Below, piece after piece: positions 7,336 through 14,533 of a stretch of 18,053 nucleotides of DNA (its first letter is position 1; each line of letters starts with the position of its first letter). Source of the stretch: Alphaproteobacteria bacterium UBA6038. GTDB taxonomy: Bacteria > Pseudomonadota > Alphaproteobacteria > Micropepsales > Micropepsaceae. The stretch covers positions 1 through 18,053 of the forward strand of contig DIZC01000081.1 of assembly GCA_002429315.1 (NCBI GenBank), given 5' to 3'. A program made the translations under genes and the position numbers. Under the pieces are notes generated by a model. It worked only from the letters and a program-made list of their open reading frames with translations. It was not told the DNA's origin and ran no database searches.

Positions 7336-7761
7336 ATGCAGCTTACCAAAGCCATTCTGCGCGATTTCGTTCGAAACCGCGGGTTCGCCGTGATCGCGAC
7401 CATTTCGGAAAATGGGGCACCGGAAGCTGCCCTCGTCAACATCGCCGCGAGTGAAGAGCTCGAGCTTATCTTTCACACCATTCAAACCACCCGCAAATGC
7501 GTGAACCTGCGACGCGATCCGCGCATTGCGGCTGTAATCGGCGGCTGGGACGGAGAACGGACGCTGCAGTTCGAAGGCATTGCCGACGAGCCTAAAGATC
7601 GCGACCTGGAGCGGCTCCAGACAATCTATCGCGAGACGTCTCCGAATGCAGCGGCCCGCGATGATTGGCCGGGTCTCACCTATTTCCGGGTCCGCCCGAA
7701 ATGGGTGCGCTTCAGCAATTACGATCGGCCGTGGTCCATTCAGGCGCTGACGTTCGCTTAA
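7336..7761 (+). CDS. Pyridoxamine 5'-phosphate oxidase-fold (split-barrel flavin-binding) protein
   Basis: A 141-aa protein of the PNPOx-like split-barrel family, small FMN- or F420-type cofactor binders. Visible marks are the N-terminal helix then RGFAVIATISENGAPEAALV, FHTIQTTRKCVNLRRDPRIA, the strand ERTLQFEGIADEP, and the C-terminal GLTYFRVRPKWVRFSNY. I prefer the ATG at 7336 (MQLTKAILRDF), where homologues usually begin and where GAGG lies about 6 nt upstream. The ATG at 7300, directly abutting the DUF3775 stop, would add 12 poorly conserved residues and remains possible through translational coupling. It is unlikely to be the true PdxH because it is short and lacks that enzyme's C-terminal dimer region. 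Its substrate is unknown; a redox or detoxification role is inferred from the neighbours. Confidence 0.88.
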   Translation: MQLTKAILRDFVRNRGFAVIATISENGAPEAALVNIAASEELELIFHTIQTTRKCVNLRRDPRIAAVIGGWDGERTLQFEGIADEPKDRDLERLQTIYRETSPNAAARDDWPGLTYFRVRPKWVRFSNYDRPWSIQALTFA

Positions 7762-7770
7762 AGTAACAAC

Positions 7771-7809
7771 ATGTCATCGGCCGCAATGCCGGTGGATGTC
7801 ATCGGCGGC
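7771..7809. repeat. Short direct repeat with weak hairpin between convergent genes
   Basis: ATGTCATCGGC occurs at 7771-7781 and again at 7796-7806, 25 bp apart, each followed by a similar GC triplet. Between them GCCGGTG (7788-7794) can pair with CATCGGC (7800-7806), with one wobble. No T run follows on either strand. This may be a poor terminator for the convergent oxidase-fold and UspA genes. Confidence 0.3.
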
Positions 7810-7833
7810 ACCCGATTGTCTCAAGCACTGCGA

Positions 7834-8694
7834 TCAGTGCGCGAGGAAGACCGGAACCGTTGCGTGCGAAAGCACGTATTTCGTCACGCCGCCAAAGATG
7901 CTCTCCCGCAAATGGCTGTGGCCGTAACCGCCGATCACCAGAAGATCGCAGCCGCATGAAACCGCAGTCTCCAGCAGAACCTCGGCAATCGAGCGCGTGT
8001 TCGGCTCCACCGAACGGACCGCAGCATCAATTCCATGAAGCGCAAGAAATCGCTTCGCTTCCTCTTCGCTTTCGTCGTTCGCCTTGCGCGACACGGCTAC
8101 CAGCGAGACCTCCCGGGCATTTCGCAAGAAAGGCAATGCCGCCGTTAGCGCATGGGCGGCGGTCATGCTGCCGTCCCAGCCAACGGCGATGTTCGAGCCC
8201 ACCGCAACAGGGGAAGCGGCAGGAGAGAGAAGGACAGGGCGTTCGCCTCGGGTAAGGACATCAACGAGGCCGTCGTGAAGGTCAGGCTCGGTCTGTGCGC
8301 TGTGCGGAAAAACGACGATGTCGCTGAACCGCAAAGCCTTTTCGAGACAGTGAGCCAGGCGGCCGGTAACTTCGTGGTAAGAGGCGGTAATACCGCTGCT
8401 GTGCGTTGGCTCAGCGATAATTCTGATTTGAGCTTTCTCCGCTTCAGTGGCAAGGGTTAGGCGGGCCTGCTTGATGGCCTTCGATATAACCCGGTCCTGC
8501 GCTTCCACGAGAGCCCGAACCGTCTCTCCGGAAAGCGGCATGCCCACCACGGCCACCGCCTGCTGCGGATCGGGGCGTGCAAACAGGACCTGGACATGCG
8601 CCTGGAACGGCTTCGCGGCAGAAAACGCTGTGGCAAGAGACGCGGTGTCGTCTTTCGTTCCAAAAATCGGCGCCAGAATGGTGGCTATCGTCAT
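7834..8694 (-). CDS. Universal stress protein UspA, tandem-domain
   Basis: A 286-aa cytoplasmic protein with two Usp domains. The N-terminal one (about residues 1-158, MTIATILAPIFGTKDD) is divergent and lacks a clear nucleotide loop. The C-terminal one (about 165-286) begins NIAVGWDGSMTAAHAL and carries the ATP-binding type loop GGYGHSHLRESIFGG at 255-269, then VTKYVLSHATVPVFLAH. The start at 8694 is chosen because Usp domains begin with this strand; the in-frame ATG at 8748 would add 18 atypical residues and run into the FixK-like box. GGAG lies about 11 nt upstream. Tandem Usps are commonly induced by stationary phase, hypoxia or nitrosative stress. The gene is downstream of the Crp/Fnr gene on the same strand with its own putative box in the 89-nt gap, so it is probably a target of that regulator. 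Confidence 0.92.
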   Translation of the reverse strand: MTIATILAPIFGTKDDTASLATAFSAAKPFQAHVQVLFARPDPQQAVAVVGMPLSGETVRALVEAQDRVISKAIKQARLTLATEAEKAQIRIIAEPTHSSGITASYHEVTGRLAHCLEKALRFSDIVVFPHSAQTEPDLHDGLVDVLTRGERPVLLSPAASPVAVGSNIAVGWDGSMTAAHALTAALPFLRNAREVSLVAVSRKANDESEEEAKRFLALHGIDAAVRSVEPNTRSIAEVLLETAVSCGCDLLVIGGYGHSHLRESIFGGVTKYVLSHATVPVFLAH

Positions 8695-8747
8695 CGAACC
8701 AACTCCAAATCCCACCCGCAAGAGAGCATCCGCTTGCGAGCCGGTCA

Positions 8748-8761
8748 TTGAGAGTTGTCAA
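8748..8761 (-). promoter_or_regulatory. FixK/FNR-type box upstream of uspA-like gene
   Basis: On the minus strand TTGACAACTCTCAA matches TTGAT-N4-ATCAA at 8 of 10 fixed positions and shares its first eight bases with the hsp20 box. It ends 54 nt before the usp ATG, almost the same distance as at hsp20 (57 nt). Downstream, both promoters carry CCGGC-N2-GCAAG, with the -10 region 3 nt later. The -10 here (near GATGCT, 8730-8725) is weak. Confidence 0.5.
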
Positions 8762-8783
8762 ACAACCACGTATGAACGGCTGC

Positions 8784-9512
8784 CTAGTCGCCCTGCGCCA
8801 CGCTTTCGAGGGCCGCGAAATTCTGAATGACGATGCAATGCCGGTCAGGCGTGGAGATTATCCGCTTCGCCTTCAGGTCGCTTAATGATCGGCAAGTCGT
8901 CTCGATCGTCAAACCCAGATAATCCGCCATATCCTGGCGGCCGATCGGAAGCCGCACTGTGTAAGCCTGCTGACTTTCGTGCCCACCTGCGAGCCGAAGC
9001 AGGTAGCACGCCACTCGTTCTTTCGCGCTCTGATGACCGAGCATGGCGACGTGGTCCTGGGCCGCGCACAGGCCGCGGCTCAACATGGACAGCATCTTTC
9101 CCCGCACGTGCGGGCGCTCGTCCTGCAACTCTGCAATACACTCCCGCGGACAGCGCAGCAGCACCACGTCGCCAATGGCCTCGGCAGTGGCAGAGTAGCA
9201 CTCGCTGGTCTCCAGCCCGAAGGTATCCTGCGGCAGGCAGATTTCCAGAATCTGGCGTCGCCCGTCCGGCAGAAGGCGCGAGAGGCGCACAGCGCCTTCA
9301 ACGACCTTGTAGCAGAAGTGAGCAGGTTGCTCGTGCTGGTAGATCGTCGTTCCGCGCGAGATCTTCAGCAACGGTCCGGCCGGCTTGTTGCGGTCGATTG
9401 GGCCGGAGCCCTCTTCGCGAAAGAAGCGGCAATCTCCGGCGCAGGCAGCAGGCACGCGCGACATCGCCGGCTGCATTAGCGACCGCCTCTCAGGACCGCC
9501 CGATATGGTCAT
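8784..9512 (-). CDS. Crp/Fnr family transcription regulator, FixK-like
   Basis: A 242-aa regulator with a cyclic-nucleotide-binding-like beta-barrel (about residues 48-130, including YKVVEGAVRLSRLLPDGRRQI and PQDTFGLE), a dimer helix (about 132-160) and a C-terminal winged helix (about 163-235). The helix-turn-helix reads GRQDMADYLGLTIETTCRSL (191-210). E204 and R208 match the FNR/FixK base-contacting Glu and Arg, which predicts TTGAT-N4-ATCAA sites like those seen nearby. The usual Ser before that Arg is Cys207. The N-terminus has only C24 and C28 (CAGDC), not the spaced cysteine cluster of oxygen-sensing FNR, so a 4Fe-4S sensor is doubtful. The start has GAGG 5 nt upstream. It resembles FixK/AadR-type regulators, but the signal it senses cannot be told from sequence. 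Confidence 0.9.
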   Translation of the reverse strand: MTISGGPERRSLMQPAMSRVPAACAGDCRFFREEGSGPIDRNKPAGPLLKISRGTTIYQHEQPAHFCYKVVEGAVRLSRLLPDGRRQILEICLPQDTFGLETSECYSATAEAIGDVVLLRCPRECIAELQDERPHVRGKMLSMLSRGLCAAQDHVAMLGHQSAKERVACYLLRLAGGHESQQAYTVRLPIGRQDMADYLGLTIETTCRSLSDLKAKRIISTPDRHCIVIQNFAALESVAQGD

Positions 9513-9639
9513 GGAAGCCTCACGCCCCGATGTCGGAAAGGTACGCTCAACAGGCGAATCGACAATGGGGGTCGCTCGGTCACCGCGCTATTCCCGTCGA
9601 ATAGGCGGTAGAGTCATCGTCTGAACGCTCGCTCGGCGA

Positions 9640-10092
9640 TCACGCCCGTTTACGCCGCTTGGGGGCAGCATGCGACTTGCTGCGCCCGAGCCCGATCTTT
9701 TTGGCGAACTCCGACCGTTTGGCCGCATAGTTCGGCGCGACCATCGGGTAATCGCGAGGCAACCCCCATTTGGTGCGGTACTCATCGGGCGTCATGTTGA
9801 AGTTGCTGCGCAGATACCGCTTCAGCATCTTCAGTTTCTTGCCGTCTTCGAGGCAGATGACATAGTCGGCCGTGATCGACTTCTTGATCGGAACCGCCGG
9901 TTTTTGGGCGGTGGCCCCATCCCCACCGGGAGCTCCGGCCAAGCCGCACAGCGTGCCGTGGACGTTCTTGATCATCGCCGGCAATTCGGCAACCGGAACG
10001 GAGTTCCGGCTCACGTAAGCGGCAATGATCGTGGAAGCGAGATTGAGCATCTCTTGTCCACCAGTTGTGGCGGCGGAAGTTGTCTCGGCCAT
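9640..10092 (-). CDS. MucR/Ros family transcriptional regulator
   Basis: A 150-aa regulator of the alphaproteobacterial MucR/Ros family, which controls surface polysaccharide, motility and symbiosis or virulence genes. The N-terminal half (MLNLASTIIAAYVSRNSVPV, then AELPAMIKNVHGTL) is the typical helical oligomerisation region. The C-terminal half has KSITADYVICLEDGKKLKMLKR, then MTPDEYRTKWGLPRDYPMVA, then NYAAKRSEFAKKIGLGR and a basic tail. The start at 10092 (MAETTSAATTGG) is preferred, with AAGGGA about 9 nt upstream; the ATG at 10158 lies beyond the promoter. Of the usual zinc ligands C-x2-C...H...H only C80 remains; D83, Y93 and N97 occupy the others. Some Mesorhizobium MucR homologues are known to fold without zinc, so the protein may still be functional. 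Confidence 0.92.
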   Translation of the reverse strand: MAETTSAATTGGQEMLNLASTIIAAYVSRNSVPVAELPAMIKNVHGTLCGLAGAPGGDGATAQKPAVPIKKSITADYVICLEDGKKLKMLKRYLRSNFNMTPDEYRTKWGLPRDYPMVAPNYAAKRSEFAKKIGLGRSKSHAAPKRRKRA

Positions 10093-10118
10093 GGACGGGT
10101 TCCCTTCGCGAAAAGATT

Positions 10119-10158
10119 TATAACAGCTGTTATATGCAGGTAACGGAGCGGACATCAA
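10119..10158 (-). promoter_or_regulatory. mucR-like promoter with 16-bp palindromic operator
   Basis: TATAACAGCTGTTATA (10119-10134) is a perfect 16-bp palindrome. On the minus strand its first hexamer TATAAC serves as a -10 element, 18 bp after a -35 element TTGATG (10158-10153). This lies about 27 nt upstream of the regulator's ATG. A bound protein would block the promoter, so autorepression is likely; Ros/MucR proteins are known to repress their own genes. Confidence 0.6.
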
Positions 10159-10732
10159 GAGCGATGTGTGGTGAGTCTCGGCAAACCGTGAATACTCACT
10201 CGCATCCTAAGGCTCTGCCCTCGGCAAAGCCAGTTGAAATGTGAGGCTTTCATCACGGACTCTCGATTGTCGCAAGGATTCTTCGGGCATTGTAAGATCG
10301 TGAACACGCAGAAGTAGTATGAGCAACCCGACGCCCCTCCTGCGCTGGAACAGTCATGAACTCTGCGTCATTCGTCTTGTTGAAACTGGCGGCCTCGCGC
10401 CGGCGCGACGCTGTGGAATGGCGCTCTTCGGAGCGCGAGATTATTTGTCGCCGATCGATTGTCTTGCCGTCATCGCATTCTTGTCGGAGTTCGCGGCGGC
10501 GCGGGATCGAGACCCTGGTCGCGACAAACGGGCGGGCCCGCCATGAGCTCGACACCCGTCGCCCCCTGTTGCAAGACTGCCGCAAGCCCTGTGCGATTTA
10601 TCTGACACCGGGAAAAAGCCTTGGCGGTTCAGTGGCTTTCCCTTGACGGCCGCGAGAGCCGGTCCCAATCTCGTTCATGTTGCAGGAACAGTTGGGTACC
10701 TGCGGGCAGGGGAACTCCCTCGGGGGGAGGGA
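10159..10732. other. Long gap before ihfB, little recognisable content
   Basis: A stretch of about 570 nt between the divergent mucR-like and ihfB genes. I see one weak ORF (10319-10546, entered separately), no RNA gene, no good terminator and no obvious repeat. A possible ihfB promoter is TTGACG (10643-10648) with a poor -10 (CAATCT, 10666-10671). Confidence 0.4.
10319..10546 (+). CDS. Doubtful 75-aa ORF
   Basis: The frame MSNPTPLLRWNSHELCVIRL runs on to a hydrophobic patch (LSPIDCLAVIAFLSEFAAA) and a charged Arg/Asp-rich tail. The ATG has only a weak AGAAG-like sequence upstream. No domain is recognised and codon use is only moderately biased. It may be a small lineage-specific gene or a chance frame. 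Confidence 0.2.
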   Translation: MSNPTPLLRWNSHELCVIRLVETGGLAPARRCGMALFGARDYLSPIDCLAVIAFLSEFAAARDRDPGRDKRAGPP

Positions 10733-11062
10733 ATGATCAAATCGCAACTGGTGGCGCGGCTCACGCAGCGCTACCCGCACCTCTATCACCGCGACGTTGA
10801 ACGCATCGTCTCCACCGTGCTGGAGGAGATCAGCAAGGCGCTGGCCAAGGGCGACCGCGTGGAGCTGCGCGGTTTCGGGGCATTCTCGGTGAAGAGTCGT
10901 CCGGCGCGGGTCGGACGCAATCCCCGGACCGGCGCGGCGGTGACGGTGGAAGAGAAGCGGACCCCGTTCTTCCGCACCGGCAAAGAACTTCGCGAGCGGC
11001 TGAACGTGACCCCGACTGAGCGCGTGCCACGAGAGCCTGTGGACAGCCACGTCGGCCATTGA
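10733..11062 (+). CDS. ihfB: Integration host factor subunit beta
   Basis: A 109-aa DNA-bending protein of the HU/IHF family. With IHF alpha it makes the heterodimer that kinks DNA sharply for promoter, replication and recombination complexes. It starts MIKSQLVARLTQRYPHLYHR, as IHF beta does, after a G-rich ribosome site (GGGGGGAGGGA) that is unusually close to the ATG. RGFGAFSVKSR (46-56) and the DNA-inserting arm with RNPRTG (62-67) are present, followed by FRTGKELRERLN. The C-terminal 18 residues are an extension beyond the usual core of about 94 residues. It heads the pyrF-trpFBA-accD-folC block. No lapA-like gene follows it, unlike some related genomes. The alpha subunit would be encoded elsewhere. 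Confidence 0.95.
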   Translation: MIKSQLVARLTQRYPHLYHRDVERIVSTVLEEISKALAKGDRVELRGFGAFSVKSRPARVGRNPRTGAAVTVEEKRTPFFRTGKELRERLNVTPTERVPREPVDSHVGH

Positions 11063-11115
11063 CGGAGATCCCGGCCATTGCTCCCGCCGTGGCCACGGCC
11101 TATGTGCGGAACTGG

Positions 11116-11835
11116 ATGACGCCGTCGCCATTCGCAAATCCGATTTTTGTGGCCCTGGATACGCCGGATCTGGGCCGAGCGCGAGATTTGGCCGACGCCG
11201 TCCGCCCGTACGTCGGCGGACTTAAGGTCGGGCTGGAGTTCCTCACCGCCCAAGGCCCCTCTGGGGCAGCGGAGATCGTCTCGCTCGGCCTGCCGGTGTT
11301 TGCCGATGTGAAGTTCCACGACATCCCGAACACGGTGGCCGGCGCGGCGCGGGAGATCGCCCGGCTGGGTATTTCGCTCTTCAATATCCATGCCTCTGGC
11401 GGCATCGCGATGATGCGGGCGGCCAAACAGGCCGCCGCCGAAACCAATCCGCAGATGAAGGTGATCGGCGTCACCGTGCTCACCAGCTTGACCGACGGCG
11501 ATCTCGCCGTGGTCGGGCAATCGCCACCCGCGAGGGCGCAGGTTGAGCGGTTGGCGAGGCTGGCGCAGGCCTCTGGACTCGATGGCGTGGTGTGCAGCCC
11601 GCGGGAGATCGGCATCGTTCGCCGTGCTTGTGGGCCGGCCTTCCTGGTGGTGACGCCGGGTATTCGCCCGGCCGGCGCTGCCCTCGCCGACCAGCGCCGG
11701 GTGATGAGTCCGGCCCAGGCGATTGCCGCCGGCGCGGATATCCTGGTGATCGGCCGACCCATTACAGCCGCCGCCGATCCGGGGGAGGCAGCCCGCGTCA
11801 TCGCAGAAGAGGTCGCGCGCGCTCCCGCCGCCTGA
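11116..11835 (+). CDS. pyrF: Orotidine 5'-phosphate decarboxylase
   Basis: A 239-aa enzyme that decarboxylates OMP to UMP, the last step of de novo pyrimidine synthesis. It is a bacterial-type TIM barrel with the catalytic array D64-x-K66-x-x-D69 in FADVKFHDIPNTV. Further marks are the substrate contacts FVALDTPD (D15) and GLKVG (K37), and the C-terminal phosphate-binding strands VTPGIRP and VIGRPITAA. I prefer the ATG at 11116 (MTPSPFANPIFVALDTPD) because the family starts just before this strand. A TTG at 11059 would overlap the ihfB stop by 4 nt, in the style of the downstream junctions, and would add 19 residues. Neither start has a strong ribosome site. It lies 12 nt before trpF, so the two are co-transcribed. 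Confidence 0.96.
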   Translation: MTPSPFANPIFVALDTPDLGRARDLADAVRPYVGGLKVGLEFLTAQGPSGAAEIVSLGLPVFADVKFHDIPNTVAGAAREIARLGISLFNIHASGGIAMMRAAKQAAAETNPQMKVIGVTVLTSLTDGDLAVVGQSPPARAQVERLARLAQASGLDGVVCSPREIGIVRRACGPAFLVVTPGIRPAGAALADQRRVMSPAQAIAAGADILVIGRPITAAADPGEAARVIAEEVARAPAA

Positions 11836-11847
11836 TATTCACTGGCC

Positions 11848-12510
11848 ATGGTTCAGGTGAAGATCTGCGGGATCAATAGTGCGGGGGCGGCCGACGCTGC
11901 AGTCGTCGCCGGTGGCGCGGATTACGCCGGCCTGGTGTTTTTTTCCGGGTCTCCGCGGCACGTAATGCCGGAGCAAGCGGCTTCGCTCGCCGCCCGCCTG
12001 CGTGGTCGCTGCCGGATTGTGGCAGTGGTCGTAGATGCGGCCGACCCGGATATCGAACTGGCGGTGCGGGCCGTCCGCCCCGATCTCCTTCAGCTGCATG
12101 GGCGGGAGACCCCTGACCGCATCGTTGCCATTCGTCAGCGCTTCGGTCTCCCGGTTATAAAGGCAATTGCCGTTGCCGATGCCGGCGATTTGGCTCGCAT
12201 TACGGCTTACGAGTCGGTTGCCGACATGCTGCTGTTCGACACAAAGGCGGCCGAACACAGTCATCGCCCGGGCGGCCATGGCGTCCCCTTCGACTGGCAG
12301 TTGCTCCGGGGCCGCAAATTCGTTCGGCCATGGCTGTTGGCGGGAGGGCTGACGGCGGAGAATGTCGCGCGTGCAATCCGCGCATGCGGCGCACCGGGGG
12401 TGGATTGTTCCTCCGGTGTGGAGACCAGCCGCGGAGCGAAAAATCCGCAACTCATCTGCGAATTTATCGCCGCCGCACGAGCCGCGCAGTTCGCCGGAAC
12501 CGACGCATGA
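11848..12510 (+). CDS. trpF: Phosphoribosylanthranilate isomerase
   Basis: A 220-aa TIM-barrel enzyme that converts N-(5-phosphoribosyl)anthranilate to CdRP by Amadori rearrangement in tryptophan synthesis. It has the catalytic base C7 in VKICGIN and the general acid D131 in LLFDTK. LQLHGRE (81-87), LAGGLTAENV (164-173) and the phosphate loop VDCSSGVETSRGAKN (185-199) are also family marks. It is monofunctional, not fused to TrpC. It begins 12 nt after pyrF, and its stop overlaps the trpB start (ATGA), so translation is probably coupled. The trpC, trpD and trpE genes are not in this window, as in many alphaproteobacteria with a split trp pathway. Confidence 0.97.
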   Translation: MVQVKICGINSAGAADAAVVAGGADYAGLVFFSGSPRHVMPEQAASLAARLRGRCRIVAVVVDAADPDIELAVRAVRPDLLQLHGRETPDRIVAIRQRFGLPVIKAIAVADAGDLARITAYESVADMLLFDTKAAEHSHRPGGHGVPFDWQLLRGRKFVRPWLLAGGLTAENVARAIRACGAPGVDCSSGVETSRGAKNPQLICEFIAAARAAQFAGTDA

Positions 12511-13724
12511 CGGCGCTGCCGCCGAACTCCTACCGCGCCGGTCCGGACGATCGCGGCCATTTTGGCGATTATGGCGGCCGCTTCGTCGCCGAAACGCTGA
12601 TGCCTCTCGTGCTCGATCTCGAGCGGGCCTACGAGAAAGCGAAGGCCGACCCCGCATTCCACGCCCAGTTGAATGGACTTCTGAAACATTATGTCGGGCG
12701 GCCGAGCGCACTCTACTTTGCGGAGCGGCTGACGGCGCACCTTGGCGGCGCGAAAATCTATCTGAAGCGTGAGGACCTGAATCACACCGGTGCGCACAAG
12801 ATCAACAACTGCCTTGGGCAGATCCTGCTCGCGCGGCGCATGGGCAAGACGCGGATCATTGCCGAGACCGGCGCCGGCCAGCACGGCGTGGCGACCGCGA
12901 CGGTTGCGGCGCGTTTCGGCTTGCCCTGCGTCGTCTACATGGGGGCCGTGGACATCGAGCGGCAGAAGCCAAATGTTTTCCGCATGCGTCTGCTGGGCGC
13001 TGACGTGCGCAGCGTGACGAGTGGCTCGCGCACGCTGAAGGATGCGATGAACGAGGCGCTCCGCGACTGGGTCGCCAACGTGGAGGACACCTTTTACATT
13101 ATTGGGTCGGCCGCCGGACCGCACCCGTACCCCGAGATGGTGCGTGATTTTCAATGCATCATCGGCAATGAAACGCGCGTGCAAATCCGGGAGGCGGAAG
13201 GACGGCTGCCCGACCTGATCGTCGCGTGCGTCGGCGGCGGTTCGAACGCCATCGGCATGTTTCACGCGTTTCTCGATGACCGCGAGGTCGAAATCCATGG
13301 CGTGGAAGCGGCAGGCCAAGGCGCCGGCACGCCGCGCCACGCCGCGACGCTCTCCGCAGGCACGCCGGGCGTGCTGCACGGCGCCCGCAGCTATCTCTTG
13401 CAGAACCGTGACGGTCAGGTGCTGGAGGCGCACTCGATTTCCGCCGGTCTCGATTATCCCGGCGTGGGTCCGGAGCATTCGTGGCTCAAGGATCAGGGCC
13501 GGGTGAAATACTTCTCTGCGACCGACGGCGATGCACTCGAAGCCTTTCAGCTGCTCAGCAGGATCGAAGGCATCATTCCGGCGCTGGAGCCTGCACATGC
13601 GCTGGCGCACGTCATGCGCCTGGCGCTGCGGATGGCAAGGGATCAGATCGTCGTCGTGACTCTGTCGGGCCGCGGCGACAAGGATGTCTTCACAGTCGCC
13701 GATGCGCTCGGTGCGGAGCTGTGA
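12507..13724 (+). CDS. trpB: Tryptophan synthase beta chain
   Basis: A 405-aa PLP enzyme that joins indole and serine to give L-tryptophan, acting in the alpha2beta2 complex with TrpA. The start at the ATGA overlap with trpF gives MTALPPNSYRAGPDDRGHFG, the usual TrpB1 opening. The PLP lysine is K98 in HTGAHKINN. The PLP-phosphate loop GGGSN is at 243-247, the substrate loop ETGAGQHG at 120-127, and SGRGDKD at 387-393. Length and motifs match the TrpA-dependent TrpB1 type rather than TrpB2. Its TGA overlaps the trpA GTG by 4 nt (GTGA), which suits equal production of the two subunits. Confidence 0.98.
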   Translation: MTALPPNSYRAGPDDRGHFGDYGGRFVAETLMPLVLDLERAYEKAKADPAFHAQLNGLLKHYVGRPSALYFAERLTAHLGGAKIYLKREDLNHTGAHKINNCLGQILLARRMGKTRIIAETGAGQHGVATATVAARFGLPCVVYMGAVDIERQKPNVFRMRLLGADVRSVTSGSRTLKDAMNEALRDWVANVEDTFYIIGSAAGPHPYPEMVRDFQCIIGNETRVQIREAEGRLPDLIVACVGGGSNAIGMFHAFLDDREVEIHGVEAAGQGAGTPRHAATLSAGTPGVLHGARSYLLQNRDGQVLEAHSISAGLDYPGVGPEHSWLKDQGRVKYFSATDGDALEAFQLLSRIEGIIPALEPAHALAHVMRLALRMARDQIVVVTLSGRGDKDVFTVADALGAEL

Positions 13725-14533
13725 GCCGCATCGCCGCGCGCTTCGCCGAATTGAAACGCGCTGGCCGCGCCGCGTTCATCCCGTTCATCACCGCCGGCGA
13801 TCCGAACGCGGAAACTTCGTTCACGATCCTGGAGACGCTGCCCTCTGCTGGTGCCGACCTGATCGAGCTTGGCGTCCCCTTTTCCGATCCGATGGCGGAT
13901 GGGCCTGCGATCCAGGCTTCGAGTTTGCGCGCGCTGAACGCCGGAATGAATTTGCCGCGAGTGCTGGAGCTCGTCCGTCGTTTTCGCAAGAGAGACGACA
14001 CCACGCCGATCGTTCTGATGGGCTATTACAATCCGATCCACGCCTACGGCAGCGATGGGTTCGCGAACGACGCAGCGGAAGCCGGCGTGGATGGTCTCAT
14101 CACGGTCGATCTGCCGCCTGAAGAAGACGAGGTCCTGCGCCGTCCAGCAATGGCACGCGGCCTCGACATCATTCGGTTAGCGACACCAACGAGCACCGAC
14201 CAACGACTCGCGGCGATCCTGAATGGCGCCGGCGGGTTTCTGTATTACGTTTCGATAGCCGGCGTGACCGGCACGAAGAGCTATGCCGAAGCCGATGTGC
14301 GTGCTGCCGTTGCGCGCCTAAAGAAACACAGCCGGTTGCCGTGCGCCGTCGGGTTCGGGATCAAGACTCCGGAACAGGCCTATGCCGTGGCCGAGTTCGC
14401 CGATGCGGTGGTGGTTGGCTCAGCAATCGTGGACCGCATCGCCGAAGGGGGAGATGCGGCCGATTTCTGCAAAACGCTGGCCGAGTCCGTGCATGCCGCC
14501 CGCCGCACGGCCGTGGTAGACTTGGACCCATGA
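13721..14533 (+). CDS. trpA: Tryptophan synthase alpha chain
   Basis: A 270-aa TIM-barrel subunit that splits indole-3-glycerol phosphate to glyceraldehyde-3-phosphate and indole, which is channelled to TrpB. It starts with GTG at the GTGA overlap with trpB (MSRIAARFAELKRAGRAAFI). Both catalytic acids sit at the standard numbers, E49 in LIELGVPFSD and D60 in PMADGPAIQ. MGYYNPIHAYG, GLITVDLPPEE and YYVSIAGVTGTK (loop 6 region), and VGFGIKTPEQA are typical. The start has no independent ribosome site, so expression probably depends on termination of trpB translation. Its stop overlaps the accD start (ATGA). Confidence 0.98.
   Translation: MSRIAARFAELKRAGRAAFIPFITAGDPNAETSFTILETLPSAGADLIELGVPFSDPMADGPAIQASSLRALNAGMNLPRVLELVRRFRKRDDTTPIVLMGYYNPIHAYGSDGFANDAAEAGVDGLITVDLPPEEDEVLRRPAMARGLDIIRLATPTSTDQRLAAILNGAGGFLYYVSIAGVTGTKSYAEADVRAAVARLKKHSRLPCAVGFGIKTPEQAYAVAEFADAVVVGSAIVDRIAEGGDAADFCKTLAESVHAARRTAVVDLDP

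Noticed and set aside
12261..13610. Long open frame (449 aa) on the minus strand across trpF and trpB
   Set aside because: It lies wholly antisense to clear trpF/trpB coding sequence. GC-rich codon bias creates such open antisense frames, and its residues show no domain.
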